From Gnetum montanum (taxonomy: Eukaryota > Streptophyta > Gnetopsida > Gnetales > Gnetaceae): DNA of 64,000 nucleotides. Position 1 is the first letter of the stretch, and each line of letters opens with the position of its first letter. Where the stretch lies: NCBI GenBank assembly GCA_015680685.1, contig MNCI01026476.1, positions 528,707 through 592,706 of the forward strand. Direction: 5' to 3'. The notes under the pieces are model-generated. The model did no database searches. It was not told the origin of the DNA and worked only from the letters and a program-made list of their open reading frames with translations. The position numbers and the translations under genes are program-made. Below, piece after piece: positions 1 to 9,787 of this stretch.

Positions 1-14
1 AAATGGTAGAGGCA

Positions 15-60
15 NNNNNNNNNNNNNNNNNNNNNNNNNNNNNNNNNNNNNNNNNNNNNN
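15..60. other. Assembly gap (run of N)
   Basis: A run of 46 undetermined bases. It cuts the 5' part of the protein-like fragment that follows, so that fragment's start cannot be judged. Confidence 0.99.
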
Positions 61-480
61 TTTAATAAAGACAGATGAGCCAAATGCCACTGTTTCAGTA
101 GAAGAAGTGAAATATCTTGTCCAGCTTCAGAGCAGCCCAGGAGCAATGAAATAATTACATAGAATTAGCTACTCCTGAGAATTATTTCAATCCTGAGATA
201 ATCAAAGTTCAGGAAAGTTTCATGACGACAACGCAACAGTAAAACTCAAGCTGGTGGATAACCCTGGTAGAGCTAAAGTTTAGTCATAAGCTACCAATTC
301 TGCTTTCATCGTAGATGACGGTCCTAACACTATCCTCAATACGGATTGTGTACTGATCGCAAAAGAAGGACGTGATGTACTAAGTGTAAGTCAACCTGCA
401 GCTAAACAGTCTGCATTAGAACAAGTGGAGGCATTAAAACAAATGGATAGGTCAAGCAAGAGGGGAAGAGTAATGATGAC
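61..480 (+). pseudogene. Broken protein-like fragment, unknown family
   Basis: Two stretches read as ordinary soluble protein. The first begins at about base 63 and reads TDEPNATVSVEEVKYLVQLQ and on, with in-frame stops at about 159 and 177. After a frameshift near 180-220 the second reads NATVKLKLVDNPGRAKV, then two stops, then an open run of about 60 codons containing VDDGPNTILNTDCVLIAKEG and QPAAKQSALEQVEALKQM, ending at a TAA at about 482. The composition is not gag-, pol- or LTR-like and nothing else in the window resembles it. It could be a retro-copied or transduced piece of a host gene, or an exon of a dead gene. I do not recognise the family. Confidence 0.4.
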
Positions 481-807
481 TTAATCAAAAAGCCAGTGGA
501 TAATTTAATAATAACAAGGCTTATGTTCATAAGACTAAAGTGCCATCCCATACTCCATGATGCGAATATCAACTCACCAGCAACAATGAGATTAAACATT
601 TATCAAGTGTTTCTTCTTTGTGCAATGAAATTTCATTCTTACTTGTGTTCACGCCTACTTTTTGGTGCCTTCAACGCCAAAAATTGTTTTATGGTTATCA
701 TGAAAATATCATGGTATTTCTTTGAATTTCTGACTAGGAGAATGCAGATCATACCTTTTCAGTTGCCATGTCAAGCATAACACCATTATAAGACAACTAA
801 CATTATC
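481..807. other. Unassigned AT-rich stretch
   Basis: Only short chance ORFs; no similarity to other parts of the window was seen. Confidence 0.5.
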
Positions 808-939
808 AATGTCATTTCACTTCCTAGAGAAACTAGTGTATGAGATAACTATAGGTCCACAGAATTCAATCGGATCACGCATAACACCTTACTAACTCAT
901 ATGGTGGGGTGTAGGGGTACCTTGCTACTTATCATGTAG
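808..939 (+). repeat. 3' end of a degenerate gypsy LTR (Gy-0)
   Basis: This matches the last 130 bases of the Gy-A group LTRs: the CACTTCCTAGA stretch, the GGATCACGCATAA stretch, CATATGGT and GTAGGGGTACC, then an end resembling CTTATCA. The 5' part of the LTR is not recognisable. No primer site follows it. Confidence 0.5.
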
Positions 940-2044
940 CATAGTACAACATCTTAACCACGACAGTTGTGTATTGTTTGGAACAAAGGCATGGTCTACA
1001 TTTAACTTTTCTGATGCCCACGGGCATCTATAGAAGTGGTTATGCAAGGGTATTATGTTAGGAGCTTGCTTTGGGGAGGACCCACTTGCATAACATTTTT
1101 TGATCATAGCTTTGAACTAAGCTTCAAATCTTCTAGAACATCAATGCCAATTTCTTTGAATTTATACATGATTTTGGGACTACTTCTCATCCATTTTATT
1201 AATTTTTCCTACTTTTCTATTTCCATTTCCATTAATATTTCTTAGCCATCTTTTGAATTAGACCTTTCGTTTCAAATGTTTGAAAACATTTGTACTTATG
1301 GAGTTACGCTTATTAGTTGTGGATGCTAGAGATGTTTGCTTTGAAATTTTTCCAACATCCTATTTTCGAACATCATGGTAACTAATAGTAATTAATCAAG
1401 ATAATGTAAATAGCTTGATGATTTTGGTTATCTCATAGCCTTCGGCATAGTATGCTATAATCAACTTGTGCTCAAATGAAGACTAAGGAATCTGAAAAGG
1501 GCTAATTATTAAGGAAAAGTTACCAAAACTAATGTTGATTCTTTAGTGACTATAGGTTATGCTAAAAGAAATGCCTAAGGAAGAAGGTCTTTTGCCAAGC
1601 ATGAAAACAAAGCCAAGAGGGGGACAACAAAAGATATGCCCATAGACAAATCATAGCACATATAAGATAGAGGCTCAAACATTACATGTTTGATAAATCC
1701 ATGGGATGATAAGAAGAAATTTTAGTCCATCTTTCAAGAATGTTTTACATAACCAGAAAAGCATCGACATCACAATCAAGGTTAAAAGTCTACCACTACT
1801 AGTAGCAACAAGAAGAATCATCTTTGCATATTTTTGAAGATCTCTGCAAATTTTGTAATCTTCAATGTTTTTCCAATCTTTTTGTCAGTTTGTCATTTTG
1901 TATGCATCCACTCAAATGAGATTTTTTAATGTGGCACATAGAGTCAGTCAATAGTTAGGATCAATCAATAGTCCTATCATTTCCAATTTTTTGTAAAGAA
2001 AGCTTGGTCCTATCCTATTAACTTAAGGACTAGTTTTTACTCAA
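940..2044 (+). mobile_element. Remnant of the 3' internal region of Gy-0
   Basis: Bases 1036-1100 (GGTTATGCAAGGG ... GAGGACCCACTTGCAT) match the spacer downstream of pol in Gy-A1, Gy-A2 and Gy-C. Bases 1850-2044 match the stretch just before the 3' LTR of Gy-A1 (AGTCAATA ... CCAATTTT ... ACTCAATCATGG). Gag, pol and nearly all of ORF3 are missing, so this is a deletion derivative. No open frame of note is present. Confidence 0.5.
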
Positions 2045-2055
2045 TCATGGAGGTA
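2045..2055 (+). other. Polypurine tract of Gy-0
   Basis: TCATGGAGGTA directly precedes the TGATGA start of the LTR, the same arrangement as before the Gy-A1 3' LTR. Confidence 0.55.
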
Positions 2056-2933
2056 TGATGAATCATCAATTGGATGGGATATTGTTGATGCTACGCCACA
2101 TCTGTGATATCATTGATTCTATATTGCATCTGTTTGACAAAAAGTCAATTTTTGGTTAGCTATGATATTAGAGCTGCAATATTACATATCCAATATCAAA
2201 TTGCATGCTACATTATTAGACATCTGATATTGTGAGATGTGTGTCGGCCTATAAATATAACACTTGGATGCATGGTTTGAAAGTTAATTAGTCAATAGAA
2301 TAGTTGAACTCTTACAATTTTATTTGGTACCCTTAGAGAACAGTCAGTGAGTGCTTGCATTATGGATATGAGTCAATTATATGACATCTTATTCAAGTGG
2401 CAATCCTGGACATAGTCTATGAATGACAATAAGATCGAGATTGATTTTTATTCATTGCAGCACTTTGACTTAGATTAGATTTGCTTTCCATGTAATTTAC
2501 TTTTCATGTACTTAGTTAATATTAATGTTTCTATGCATATTAATGAATTGGCAGAATGAGCATGACTAGTTCAAGCATAAACACATATTCACTTAGTAAT
2601 ATTAGCAATGTTATTGCTTGTTTTGCCTAGCAGAATAGCACTTAGTAATCGCAATAGTGGATATGTGGGTTTAGGACATGTATGACAACTTGGGAACATA
2701 CACTCATCACATGTAGGCTAGTTTAGACTTACTTTCCATTATTAATTAGCTTAAATAATTAATTTCTTAGTTATCATTAGGAGTAGCATAGTCTAAGTGG
2801 AAAGACAATGAACTACGATCAAGACATAATGATCTAGATGCCATGACTAGTTGCATCAATGAAATTTTCCTAGATCATGCATGAATGCTTATGATTTGTA
2901 TGGTTGGGCATAGGGGTATCTCATCACTCATCA
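2056..2933 (+). repeat. 3' LTR of Gy-0
   Basis: Starts TGATGAATC and ends CACTCATCA, close to the 8-base inverted termini TGATGAGT/ACTCATCA of the Gy-A group. It has a TATAAATA box at 2250-2257. Its second half shares the CATGACTAGTTCAAGCATAA and GGATATGTGGGTTTAGGACA stretches with Gy-A LTRs. U3 differs from Gy-A1, suggesting a different subfamily. Seven bases separate it from the copia element Co-1. Confidence 0.7.
2250..2257 (+). promoter_or_regulatory. LTR TATA box (Gy-0)
   Basis: TATAAATA about 195 bases into the LTR, at the place occupied by the same motif in the other LTRs of the group. Confidence 0.5.
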
Positions 2934-2940
2934 AACATAT

Positions 2941-4133
2941 TGTTAACATTTTGGTATGTCAAAACCTTAAGAAAAATGTAGAACATAGAATTTTTTTTGG
3001 AATGATATGTTGTTGCAAGGCATGAATTAGAGTTGAAAAGATGACATCTACAAAGAAATGAGATAACATATACAAAGAGATGTTAAAGTGGAGACAACAA
3101 GGACTTGTCAAACATGAATGAAGACTCAAGGAATGAGAGCTACAACAAGATGTCAAAGTAAGGACTACAAGGACTAAAGAGAGCTTGGACAAGGACTTCA
3201 TTAAAAAATGTGGGAGTAAGGGAAAAGAAGAAAACTACAACAAAATCAATATGCTCCAAGGGTTGAGAAGAAGTCAAATCAATGAGAGGAAGCTTCAAGA
3301 AGCAAAGTTCAAAAGATGAGAAGGCATATCTCAGAAGTAGAAAACATCTTGACCAAAGTAGAGAAATTTCTAAGAAGACATCTCCTAAAAATAGGATATG
3401 TCTTCTTTTAGGAGAAGAAGTCTCCATGAGAGTGTCTTCTTTCAGGAGAAGAAGTCTCCATGAGGACATCTTCTTACAAGAAAAGACATCTCCATGAAGA
3501 CATCTGGTTAGAGATGTCTCTTCTATGAGACGTCTTCCTAGAATTGAAGTCTACTGCAGTGAGACATCCCAATCACAAAGAAGAAATTTTCTCTAGTTGT
3601 TAGAAAGTTGTTGCATGAATTCCAAGGTGATTTGGGAAACTTCAAGACTATAAGAAGACTTTATTCTCTTAGGTTTTGTGTAAGTGTTGTGCATAATATC
3701 AAATTTTTCATATCATTTGCTTATGTATTGTACTTCATTGTCATATCATCTATGCTATTGTACTGTGCCTCAAAGTTAAGGATCTATAAATTAGTTACAT
3801 TATTTTCTTATGATTTTTTTCTCTTTTTGTTGCCTCACTAGGGATGATGTGCTTCTTGTGAGAAGACGTCATCATTAAGCTTGTCGAGACCTAGCTAAGT
3901 TATCTAGTTTCATGATGATAAAATACTCTAGAGTGGACCTTAGAGCTTTTACAAGGTGTGATGCCCTTCAATCAACATTTTAGAGAAACAAAATCTAGAG
4001 GTGTGTAAGTGAACTACCCTCTAAGTGTGGAGTATCCAAGTTGGGGACTCATGTTAAATTTGGTTGTGTTTTTTGTCTTAAATTTTGATTTGGAGAACTT
4101 ATTCATCCCTCCTTCTAAGGTTTACAATTCTCA
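2941..4133 (+). repeat. 5' LTR of Co-1
   Basis: Begins TGTTAAC and ends AATTCTCA, one base before the primer site; 1,193 bases. The first 750 bases align with 7182-7845. Bases about 3370-3560 carry many copies of the heptamer GACATCT and its complement AGATGTC. The ORFs predicted across it (for example about 3140-3500) are by-products of this repetition. Confidence 0.7.
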
Positions 4134-4134
4134 A

Positions 4135-4148
4135 TTGGTATGAGAGCT
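4135..4148 (+). other. Primer binding site of Co-1 (initiator Met tRNA type)
   Basis: TTGGTATGAGAGC sits just inside the 5' LTR. The usual plant copia primer site is TGGTATCAGAGC, complementary to the 3' end of initiator Met tRNA; one base differs. Confidence 0.75.
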
Positions 4149-4186
4149 TGGTACTTTTGGTTATACATCATCTTCAAGAGTGAAAA

Positions 4187-5130
4187 ATGGAGGGAACTTC
4201 ATACAAAAATCTACCAATATTTGATGGATTGAACTTTACCTATTAGGAAGTGAGGATGCAAGGCTTCTTTGAATCGATGGAGTTTGAAGTATGGGAGTGT
4301 ATTCTCGAAGGCTACACATCGTCCATCAATAGTCCCACAAAGACCATCAAGCCTTGAAACAAATGGATGCAAGAAGAAAAAGATAAGTCCATATTTGATT
4401 TAAAAGAAAAAAATTGTTTGTATTGTGCTTTGAATAAATCAAAATTTAATAGGATAGGTGGCTGTAAAATGACCAAAGGATTTTTAGAAAGTTTAGAGGC
4501 CACCTATAAAGAAAAGTCTATAGTTAAGAAATCTAAATTTTTAGTTTTGCAAAGTGAGTATGGTAAGATTAAAATGATACAAGGAGAGAAAATAAAAGAT
4601 TATTTTTCTATAGAAAATGATCTTGTTGTGGCCATTAGAGGTATAGTTAAAGATCTACCTAAGAGTGATGCCATAATAAAAATGTTTAGAACTCTCCAAT
4701 TAGAATTTAGACCAAAGGTCATGGAAATGGAGGAAATTAGAGATTTTTCAACCCTTAAATTTGAAGAGCTTCAAAGTTCTCTCATTCATTATGAAATGAA
4801 TTCATAAGTAAAGAAGAAATACAAGAAAATCCCATTACCCTAAAATTAGCCACCAAGGAAAACAAACCTATAGAGCAAGGTATGAGCAATAAAGAGAAGA
4901 TAGCGTTTCTCTTAATAGGGCTACAAAGGCTCATGGAAAATAGGAGAAAAAGCTTCAATCAACAAAGAGGTAAGAAAAGAAGTAAAATTTTTCCAATTCT
5001 AATTTTGATTTTTCCTCTATAGAATGTTGGGTATGTAGTGGAAGAGGCCATGTGACCTCCAAATATCCTAGTAATAGCAGGTGGTAGTGAAAGGATAGAA
5101 ATGATGAATAGTTGAAAAAAGACCAATTTC
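4187..5130 (+). pseudogene. gag: Ty1/copia gag (UBN2-type) of Co-1, broken
   Basis: Encodes the capsid protein of a copia retrotransposon. The start ATG at 4187 gives MEGTSYKNLPIFDGLNFTY, the typical N-terminus. A stop replaces the Trp expected before the EVRMQGFFESM segment, and a second stop follows TIKP where Trp is also usual. From 4367 the frame is open for 146 codons, with the CLYCALNKSKFNRI and GFLESLEATYKEKS segments of the UBN2 fold and the LSTLKLEEL-like helix DFSTLKFEELQSS. A frameshift near 4805 leads to a basic segment (LMENRRKSFNQQRG). A zinc knuckle follows at 5024-5065, C-W-V-C-x4-H-x4-Y, in which the last Cys is Tyr (TGT to TAT). There is no continuation into protease or integrase. 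Confidence 0.75.
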
Positions 5131-5216
5131 TATACAAGTTGGGATAATGGTAAGTAAAGTGAATAATAAGTAGATGACTCCACCAAAGATTCTTAGCTCA
5201 TATATATGGAACAAAA

Positions 5217-5567
5217 ATGAAAATGCACTACAAAAAGCTATTGATGAACAAAAAAAAATGCATAGACATTCAGGAAGAAGAGGCTCATGAAAAACAACAT
5301 AAGAATGAAGAAGTCACACAAGAGGATACAATCATAACCAGGTTTGATAATCCCATTTATGAGGGAAATGCTTTATTTATCTATAAAAATTTTAGAAATA
5401 AACAAAACTTTGAATATTCTCATGTTGATAAGTATAACATTGATACTTGGTCATGCCAAAAAGTTCCTAGTAAGGATATTTTGCAAATAACAGTAGCTAA
5501 AAATGAAAAGAAGTGGAGAATTGAAAATTTTCTGAAAGAGATAGATGATACAATAATTCATTCATAA
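5217..5567 (+). CDS. Uncharacterised 116-codon ORF in Co-1
   Basis: Open from ATG 5217 to TAA 5567, about 90 bases after the gag zinc knuckle. It is very lysine-, glutamate- and asparagine-rich, with an acidic/basic N-terminal third (KKKCIDIQEEEAHEKQHKNE) and a middle containing RFDNPIYEGNALFIYKNFRN. No protease D-S/T-G, integrase or RT motif is present. It may be the C-terminal tail of gag, a replacement for pol, or chance in AT-rich DNA. Its survival among stops elsewhere is the only argument for function. I do not recognise the family. Confidence 0.3.
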   Translation: MKMHYKKLLMNKKKCIDIQEEEAHEKQHKNEEVTQEDTIITRFDNPIYEGNALFIYKNFRNKQNFEYSHVDKYNIDTWSCQKVPSKDILQITVAKNEKKWRIENFLKEIDDTIIHS

Positions 5568-7023
5568 TGAACATGAACAAATAGAGTGATCATACAAAAG
5601 ATCTAATGACAGAAAACCAAAAGGTAAAGAGGTACTTCATGATAGAGGACCTCATCTCAAACTTCATTAGTCTTTTACCTCTTAAATGCACATAAGGTAT
5701 GATATGATAAGTTTTTATTTCCTTGCTTGCAAAAATTTGTGCCAATGATTTATTGTGGACACTTGATCTTTAGACCATGAAAGTTAGCTCTAGGTTCTAC
5801 AACTGTTAAGCAAAGCTCTTATGTAAAAGAAGCTATTAATAGGGATTTACTAGAATGTTTGATTATAAAATTGCTATCTTTTGTAATGTAATAACTTGAC
5901 TAGTCTATTTTTATTGTTGGAAGCTTATTATTTTTCTAAAGGTTGTTTAAAAATATTTTGAACTCTGAACTAGAATGTATTGGTTTCTAAGGGCCTAAAA
6001 CTCTTGCATATATTTTATGAACCAAAGGCTTCATGTTGATCTTTCACTGTGTGAATTGTGAGATGGTTTTATGCTTCATGTTGAAATCATTAAGTTCAAT
6101 TTATTTTTGAATATTTTGATTTATGATTTGATACATTTCAAAAAAAGTTGCATTTCAAAAGAGACTTCTTGATTGCCTACAATAAAACTTTAAAAGGATT
6201 CATTAATGCGAGATCTTAGTTTTTCTATGTAGCATGATGATCCTAAAAGGATTAAGGGACAAATACAAATCTCTTTACAAAATATGTGTTATGATCAAAG
6301 AGACTAGGAAGAAATACAAGCCTATATGCAGGGGGAGTCCTGAGCGGTTCTCTCAAAGATATGATAATATAACTACATAATTCCAATCTATAGCATATTT
6401 TTTAGAAAACAAGCAAGGAAGAGCATATTCATTTAAATGTATCATTTTAATACCTATGGTACTTATTACAATTATAAGTTAAGAAATACTAAAAATTGTA
6501 GGTTCTCATGACCTCCTTTGGTAAGAAATGGTAAGGAATGAGTATATGTATATATATATATGCTATTCTCAACATGATTATTAGTTTGTAAATTTTATTT
6601 TTGGGTAAAAAGTTATGTGGTTTTGTTTTATCCTTTGACTATTGAGCATGATTATGTGGTGTTTTGTCTTAAAAGCTGAATATGCATGTTTTTACTCTAT
6701 AACTACTATTTCTTGTCCATTTATTGTTGCTTTAAAAGAAGGAGAATTTTGGATGGTTAAAGACCTATGAGATATTGGTTACTAATGGCTTTTTGGTTCA
6801 TAAGATAGGTTACATGATGCTCAAACTTTGTTGATAAATAATGGGTAGCTCTTCATTGCTTATCATCATTGGCCCTATACATTGAAGACCAAGCAATATG
6901 CACTTTTTATGGATTATTCTTCCTTGGCTTAATGGCCATTTATATCTTCTTAGAATACTCAAGTCCATATGTATTCCTTATGGTATTTTGCAACTCTATC
7001 TTCACTCATTTTTTATGATGTCC
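5568..7023 (+). other. Non-coding internal region of Co-1
   Basis: About 1.45 kb with stops in all frames and no retroviral enzyme motif. It holds a short TATATA microsatellite near 6547-6562. In a complete copia element pol would occupy this place. Confidence 0.5.
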
Positions 7024-7037
7024 AAAAAGGGGGGGAA
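7024..7037 (+). other. Upstream polypurine-like tract of Co-1
   Basis: TCCAAAAAGGGGGGGAA, about 145 bases upstream of the tract that borders the 3' LTR. It has the form of a copia polypurine tract, so it may be a second priming site for plus-strand DNA or a leftover of an earlier LTR boundary. Confidence 0.4.
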
Positions 7038-7167
7038 TTAGTTTGATCTGACATGGTTGATATTAGTATTATGATGTGACATGACTAATGTTATAAGCAA
7101 AATTAAAAATATGTCTTGATTCCTTGTAAAGACTAGTAACCCATTTTCTTAGGCTTTGAACATCACT

Positions 7168-7178
7168 AAAAAGGGGGA
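7168..7178 (+). other. Polypurine tract of Co-1
   Basis: AAAAAGGGGGA lies three bases before the TGTTAAC start of the 3' LTR, the standard copia arrangement for priming plus-strand DNA. Confidence 0.75.
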
Positions 7179-7181
7179 TAT

Positions 7182-7845
7182 TGTTAACCTTTTGGTATGT
7201 CAAAACCTTATGAAAAATGGACAACATAGAATGTTTTGTAAAATGTGATGTTGCTATAAGGCATGAAGGAGAGCTCAAGAGATGACATCTACAAAGATAT
7301 GTCAAAGTGGAAATAACAAGAACTTGCCAAACATGAATGAAGACTCAAGGAATGAGAGCTACAACAAGATGTCAAAGTGAGGACTATAAGGACTCAAGAG
7401 AGCTTGCACAAGGACTTCATTAGAAAAGTGGGAGCAAGGACAAATAAGAAGACTACAACAAAATCCACATGCTCCAAGGGTTGAGAAAAAGTCAAATCAA
7501 TGAGAGGAAGCTTTAGAAAGAAAAGTTCAAATGATGAGAACATGTCTCCAAAAAGCAAAAGATGTCTTACCTGAAGTAGAGAAATTATAGAGAAGATGTC
7601 TCCTAAAAATAGGATATTTCTTCTTTCAAGAGAAGACATCTCCTTAGAGGCATCTCCTTTACAAAAGAGACATCTCCCCAGAATTGAACTCTACTATAGT
7701 GAGATGTCTGAATCTTGAAGAAGACATCACCCCTAGCCATTAGATAGCCATTGCACAAATTCTAAGGGGATTTTGAAAACTTCAAGGCTATAAAAAAACT
7801 TCATTCTCTTGTATTTTATTCAAGTGTTATGCATAAATTATCACT
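7182..7845 (+). repeat. 3' LTR of Co-1, truncated
   Basis: Starts TGTTAACC and follows the 5' LTR (same GGTATGTCAAAACCTTA, GAATGAGAGCTACAACAAGA and GACATCT-rich stretches) up to TTATGCATAA near 7845. The remaining 450 bases or so are missing, replaced by Gy-A2 gag. The exact junction lies between 7845 and 7903. Confidence 0.65.
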
Positions 7846-7902
7846 ATCAAAGTAATCATTATATACCCTTACTTGTGTACTTGTGTATAGTATACAAGGA
7901 AA

Positions 7903-8764
7903 TTATAGACAATCCTACAATCAACAATACTATCCTAGTGGGACCTCCTATCAACCTCAACACTACTATCAATAATAGTGGAAAAATCCATAATCGTGAG
8001 GGAGGCCATTAGTATATCAGCAATACCTTTATTGTCAACCAAACCCTCATGGCTACTATGTTCAGCAACCTATTTTTCCTATTGGTTCTACTTCCTCTAC
8101 TTCAAATTGTTACTACCACTCTCCTCAATATGATCAACCCACAACATCTCCATTTGGATCACCATATCATACCTTTGATCCTTCATCACATCCTCACTAC
8201 TCTTGTAATTTCCTCCATCATATGCCAACACCAATAATGCAAGAAGGATTGGCACTACAATCTCAACAGAAGAATGTCACTTGTGCTATGAGCATAAAAT
8301 CAAACAATAATGTTAGTAGGTCTTTACGAAAGTCTTGAAAATGTCCTTTCTTTAGGATAGTTCCCACTCATGTGGATAAAAATTGAAGGTCTACTAGCTC
8401 ATCAACACTAGCACAAGGCCAATATGGGACAACATCCTTTCTTGTAGATACAATGTCTTCCAATCCTATGCAAAAGCCAATAGCTATCACTACTCCAACA
8501 TAAAATATAAAAGATTAACCTATCATTATGGAGAGACATAAAGCTCCATGCATTGCAAATATTAATAAAGGGTGTAGTTATGGGTTGAAAGGTCAAAGCA
8601 TCAACATGATCCCTACACCAATCCACAACAAACTTAGGGAACAAATGTGTGTACATGATCATGTATGCATAGTAGCCACTAAACCAAGAGACACCCAATG
8701 GCTCAAGAATAAGAATGCTAAACCATTCACAAAATGCATGCAAACATCCAACTTACTTATTAGT
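7903..8764 (+). pseudogene. gag: Gy-A2, left part: gag C-terminus and protease-RT linker
   Basis: Capsid-protein tail of a gypsy element. Allowing stops it reads QQYYPSGTSYQPQ, then VYQQYLYCQPNPHGYYVQQP and a Ser/Thr/Pro/His-rich tail; the same order occurs in the gag of Gy-B near 36890-37040. From about 8540 it matches the linker between protease and RT in Gy-A1 (GCSYG, then KRHPMAQE). The retropepsin core in between appears deleted. It stops at the TTAGT target duplication of Gy-A1 and resumes at 21985 with the end of pol, so RT, RNase H and integrase are also gone. Confidence 0.6.
8760..8764. other. Target site duplication of Gy-A1, left
   Basis: TTAGT, identical to 21980-21984 on the other side of the element. 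Confidence 0.8.
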
Positions 8765-9637
8765 TTATGAGTTGCATTTGGCTGCATTGATGAAGCCCCA
8801 TCGACACATCGTTTCATGCAGTAACTAGGCCCTATCAACATAGGGTCTATTCTTGCCTATAAATATGTGCTTACTAGCCACATTTATGGCAATAAATTCA
8901 TAGTAGTAATAGAGCCCTTGTAGCTTTTCCATTCAAAAGTTATAATATTTTCCCAAGTGCTAGTAGCAAAAGTCATTAAGTGTACGAATCTTTATTCAAG
9001 CATTATTGTACCTGAGCACAATAGTGTGTACAACAATAAAGATGAACTTCTTGATGAACCTTGCAACATTCTAGATAGTTTAGCTATATTATTCTGGAAT
9101 TTAATTTTTTAAGTTATTTATTTAATGTTTTTCAATAATTAAGCTAATTAAGCAAGATAACCTAGATAGATTAAATACATAAGTATGACCGCTTCAAGCA
9201 TACAATGTATTCTCTTGGTAATCCTAGTAGTGTTGTTGCTTGGTACACCCAGTAATGTAGTGCTTGGTAACCCGGCAATGGATATGTGGATTTGGGACAT
9301 GTACATAAAGTAGGACCGAATGCTTATCTTAGGACTAGTTAGAGATCAATTAGTTAGTTAAATCAAATTATTCATTAAATTATTTTTTCTCCGTCTTCAA
9401 GCTCCAAAGGACATAAAACATAAAATGATAAAAATCATATGCCTTGATTACACTTATCCATACCTTTGTACTTCACAAGTGTAATTAGGAAGACAATGAA
9501 TGATCATTAGGATAAAATTCACTTCCTAGAAGACTAGTGCACTGCAAACTAGAGAGTCCATAGAATTTGACCAGATCACACATGAGCACTCTGTGATTCA
9601 TATGGTTGGGCATATGGGTATCCTTCACTACTCATTA
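8765..9637 (+). repeat. 5' LTR of Gy-A1
   Basis: Starts TTATGAGTTG (TGATGAGTT in the 3' copy) and ends ACTCATTA; 873 bases. The TATA box is at 8858-8865. Bases 9213-9282 hold three imperfect tandem units starting CTTGGTA. R/U5 is shared with the LTRs of Gy-B and Gy-C, while U3 is less alike. Confidence 0.85.
8858..8865 (+). promoter_or_regulatory. LTR TATA box (Gy-A1)
   Basis: TATAAATA in the U3 region. The same motif lies at 21191-21198 in the 3' LTR. Confidence 0.55.
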
Positions 9638-9638
9638 T

Positions 9639-9656
9639 TAGCATCATTGCTAAGAA
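9639..9656 (+). other. Primer binding site of Gy-A1, degraded
   Basis: TAGCATCATTGCTAAG lies one base inside the LTR. It fits the TGGCGCCGTTGCCGGG site used by Athila-type plant elements (Asp tRNA type) after C-to-T and G-to-A changes. Gy-B keeps a better version. Confidence 0.6.
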
Positions 9657-9787
9657 CTCTATTTATTGAAATGTTTGCTATCTATGTTTAGTGGATATCA
9701 TTAGTATCATTGGATGAACCCTAAGATCGATATCATTCCCAAATAATATAACTACAAAAGCACACAAATAATATAATATTTTGGAAA

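Larger units (their letters stand above)
2941..7845 (+). mobile_element. Co-1: gag-only Ty1/copia-type element (TR-GAG-like)
   Basis: A direct repeat beginning TGTTAAC is present at 2941 and 7182. Between the copies lie a Met-type primer site, a copia gag with zinc knuckle, about 1.6 kb without coding sense, and a polypurine tract. No protease, integrase, RT or RNase H motif was found in any frame, so the element could only have moved with proteins supplied by others. This architecture corresponds to the class called terminal repeat with a GAG domain (TR-GAG). The 3' LTR is cut short where Gy-A2 sequence begins, so no target duplication can be read. Confidence 0.7.

Noticed and set aside
3140-3497. 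ORFs on both strands near 3.1-3.5 kb
   Set aside because: They arise from the repeated GACATCT words of the Co-1 LTR and are not kept in the 3' LTR.
6540-6565. TA microsatellite as a regulatory site
   Set aside because: Simple repeats of this kind (also 31818-31836 CA and 52735-52770 TA) are common in AT-rich plant DNA.
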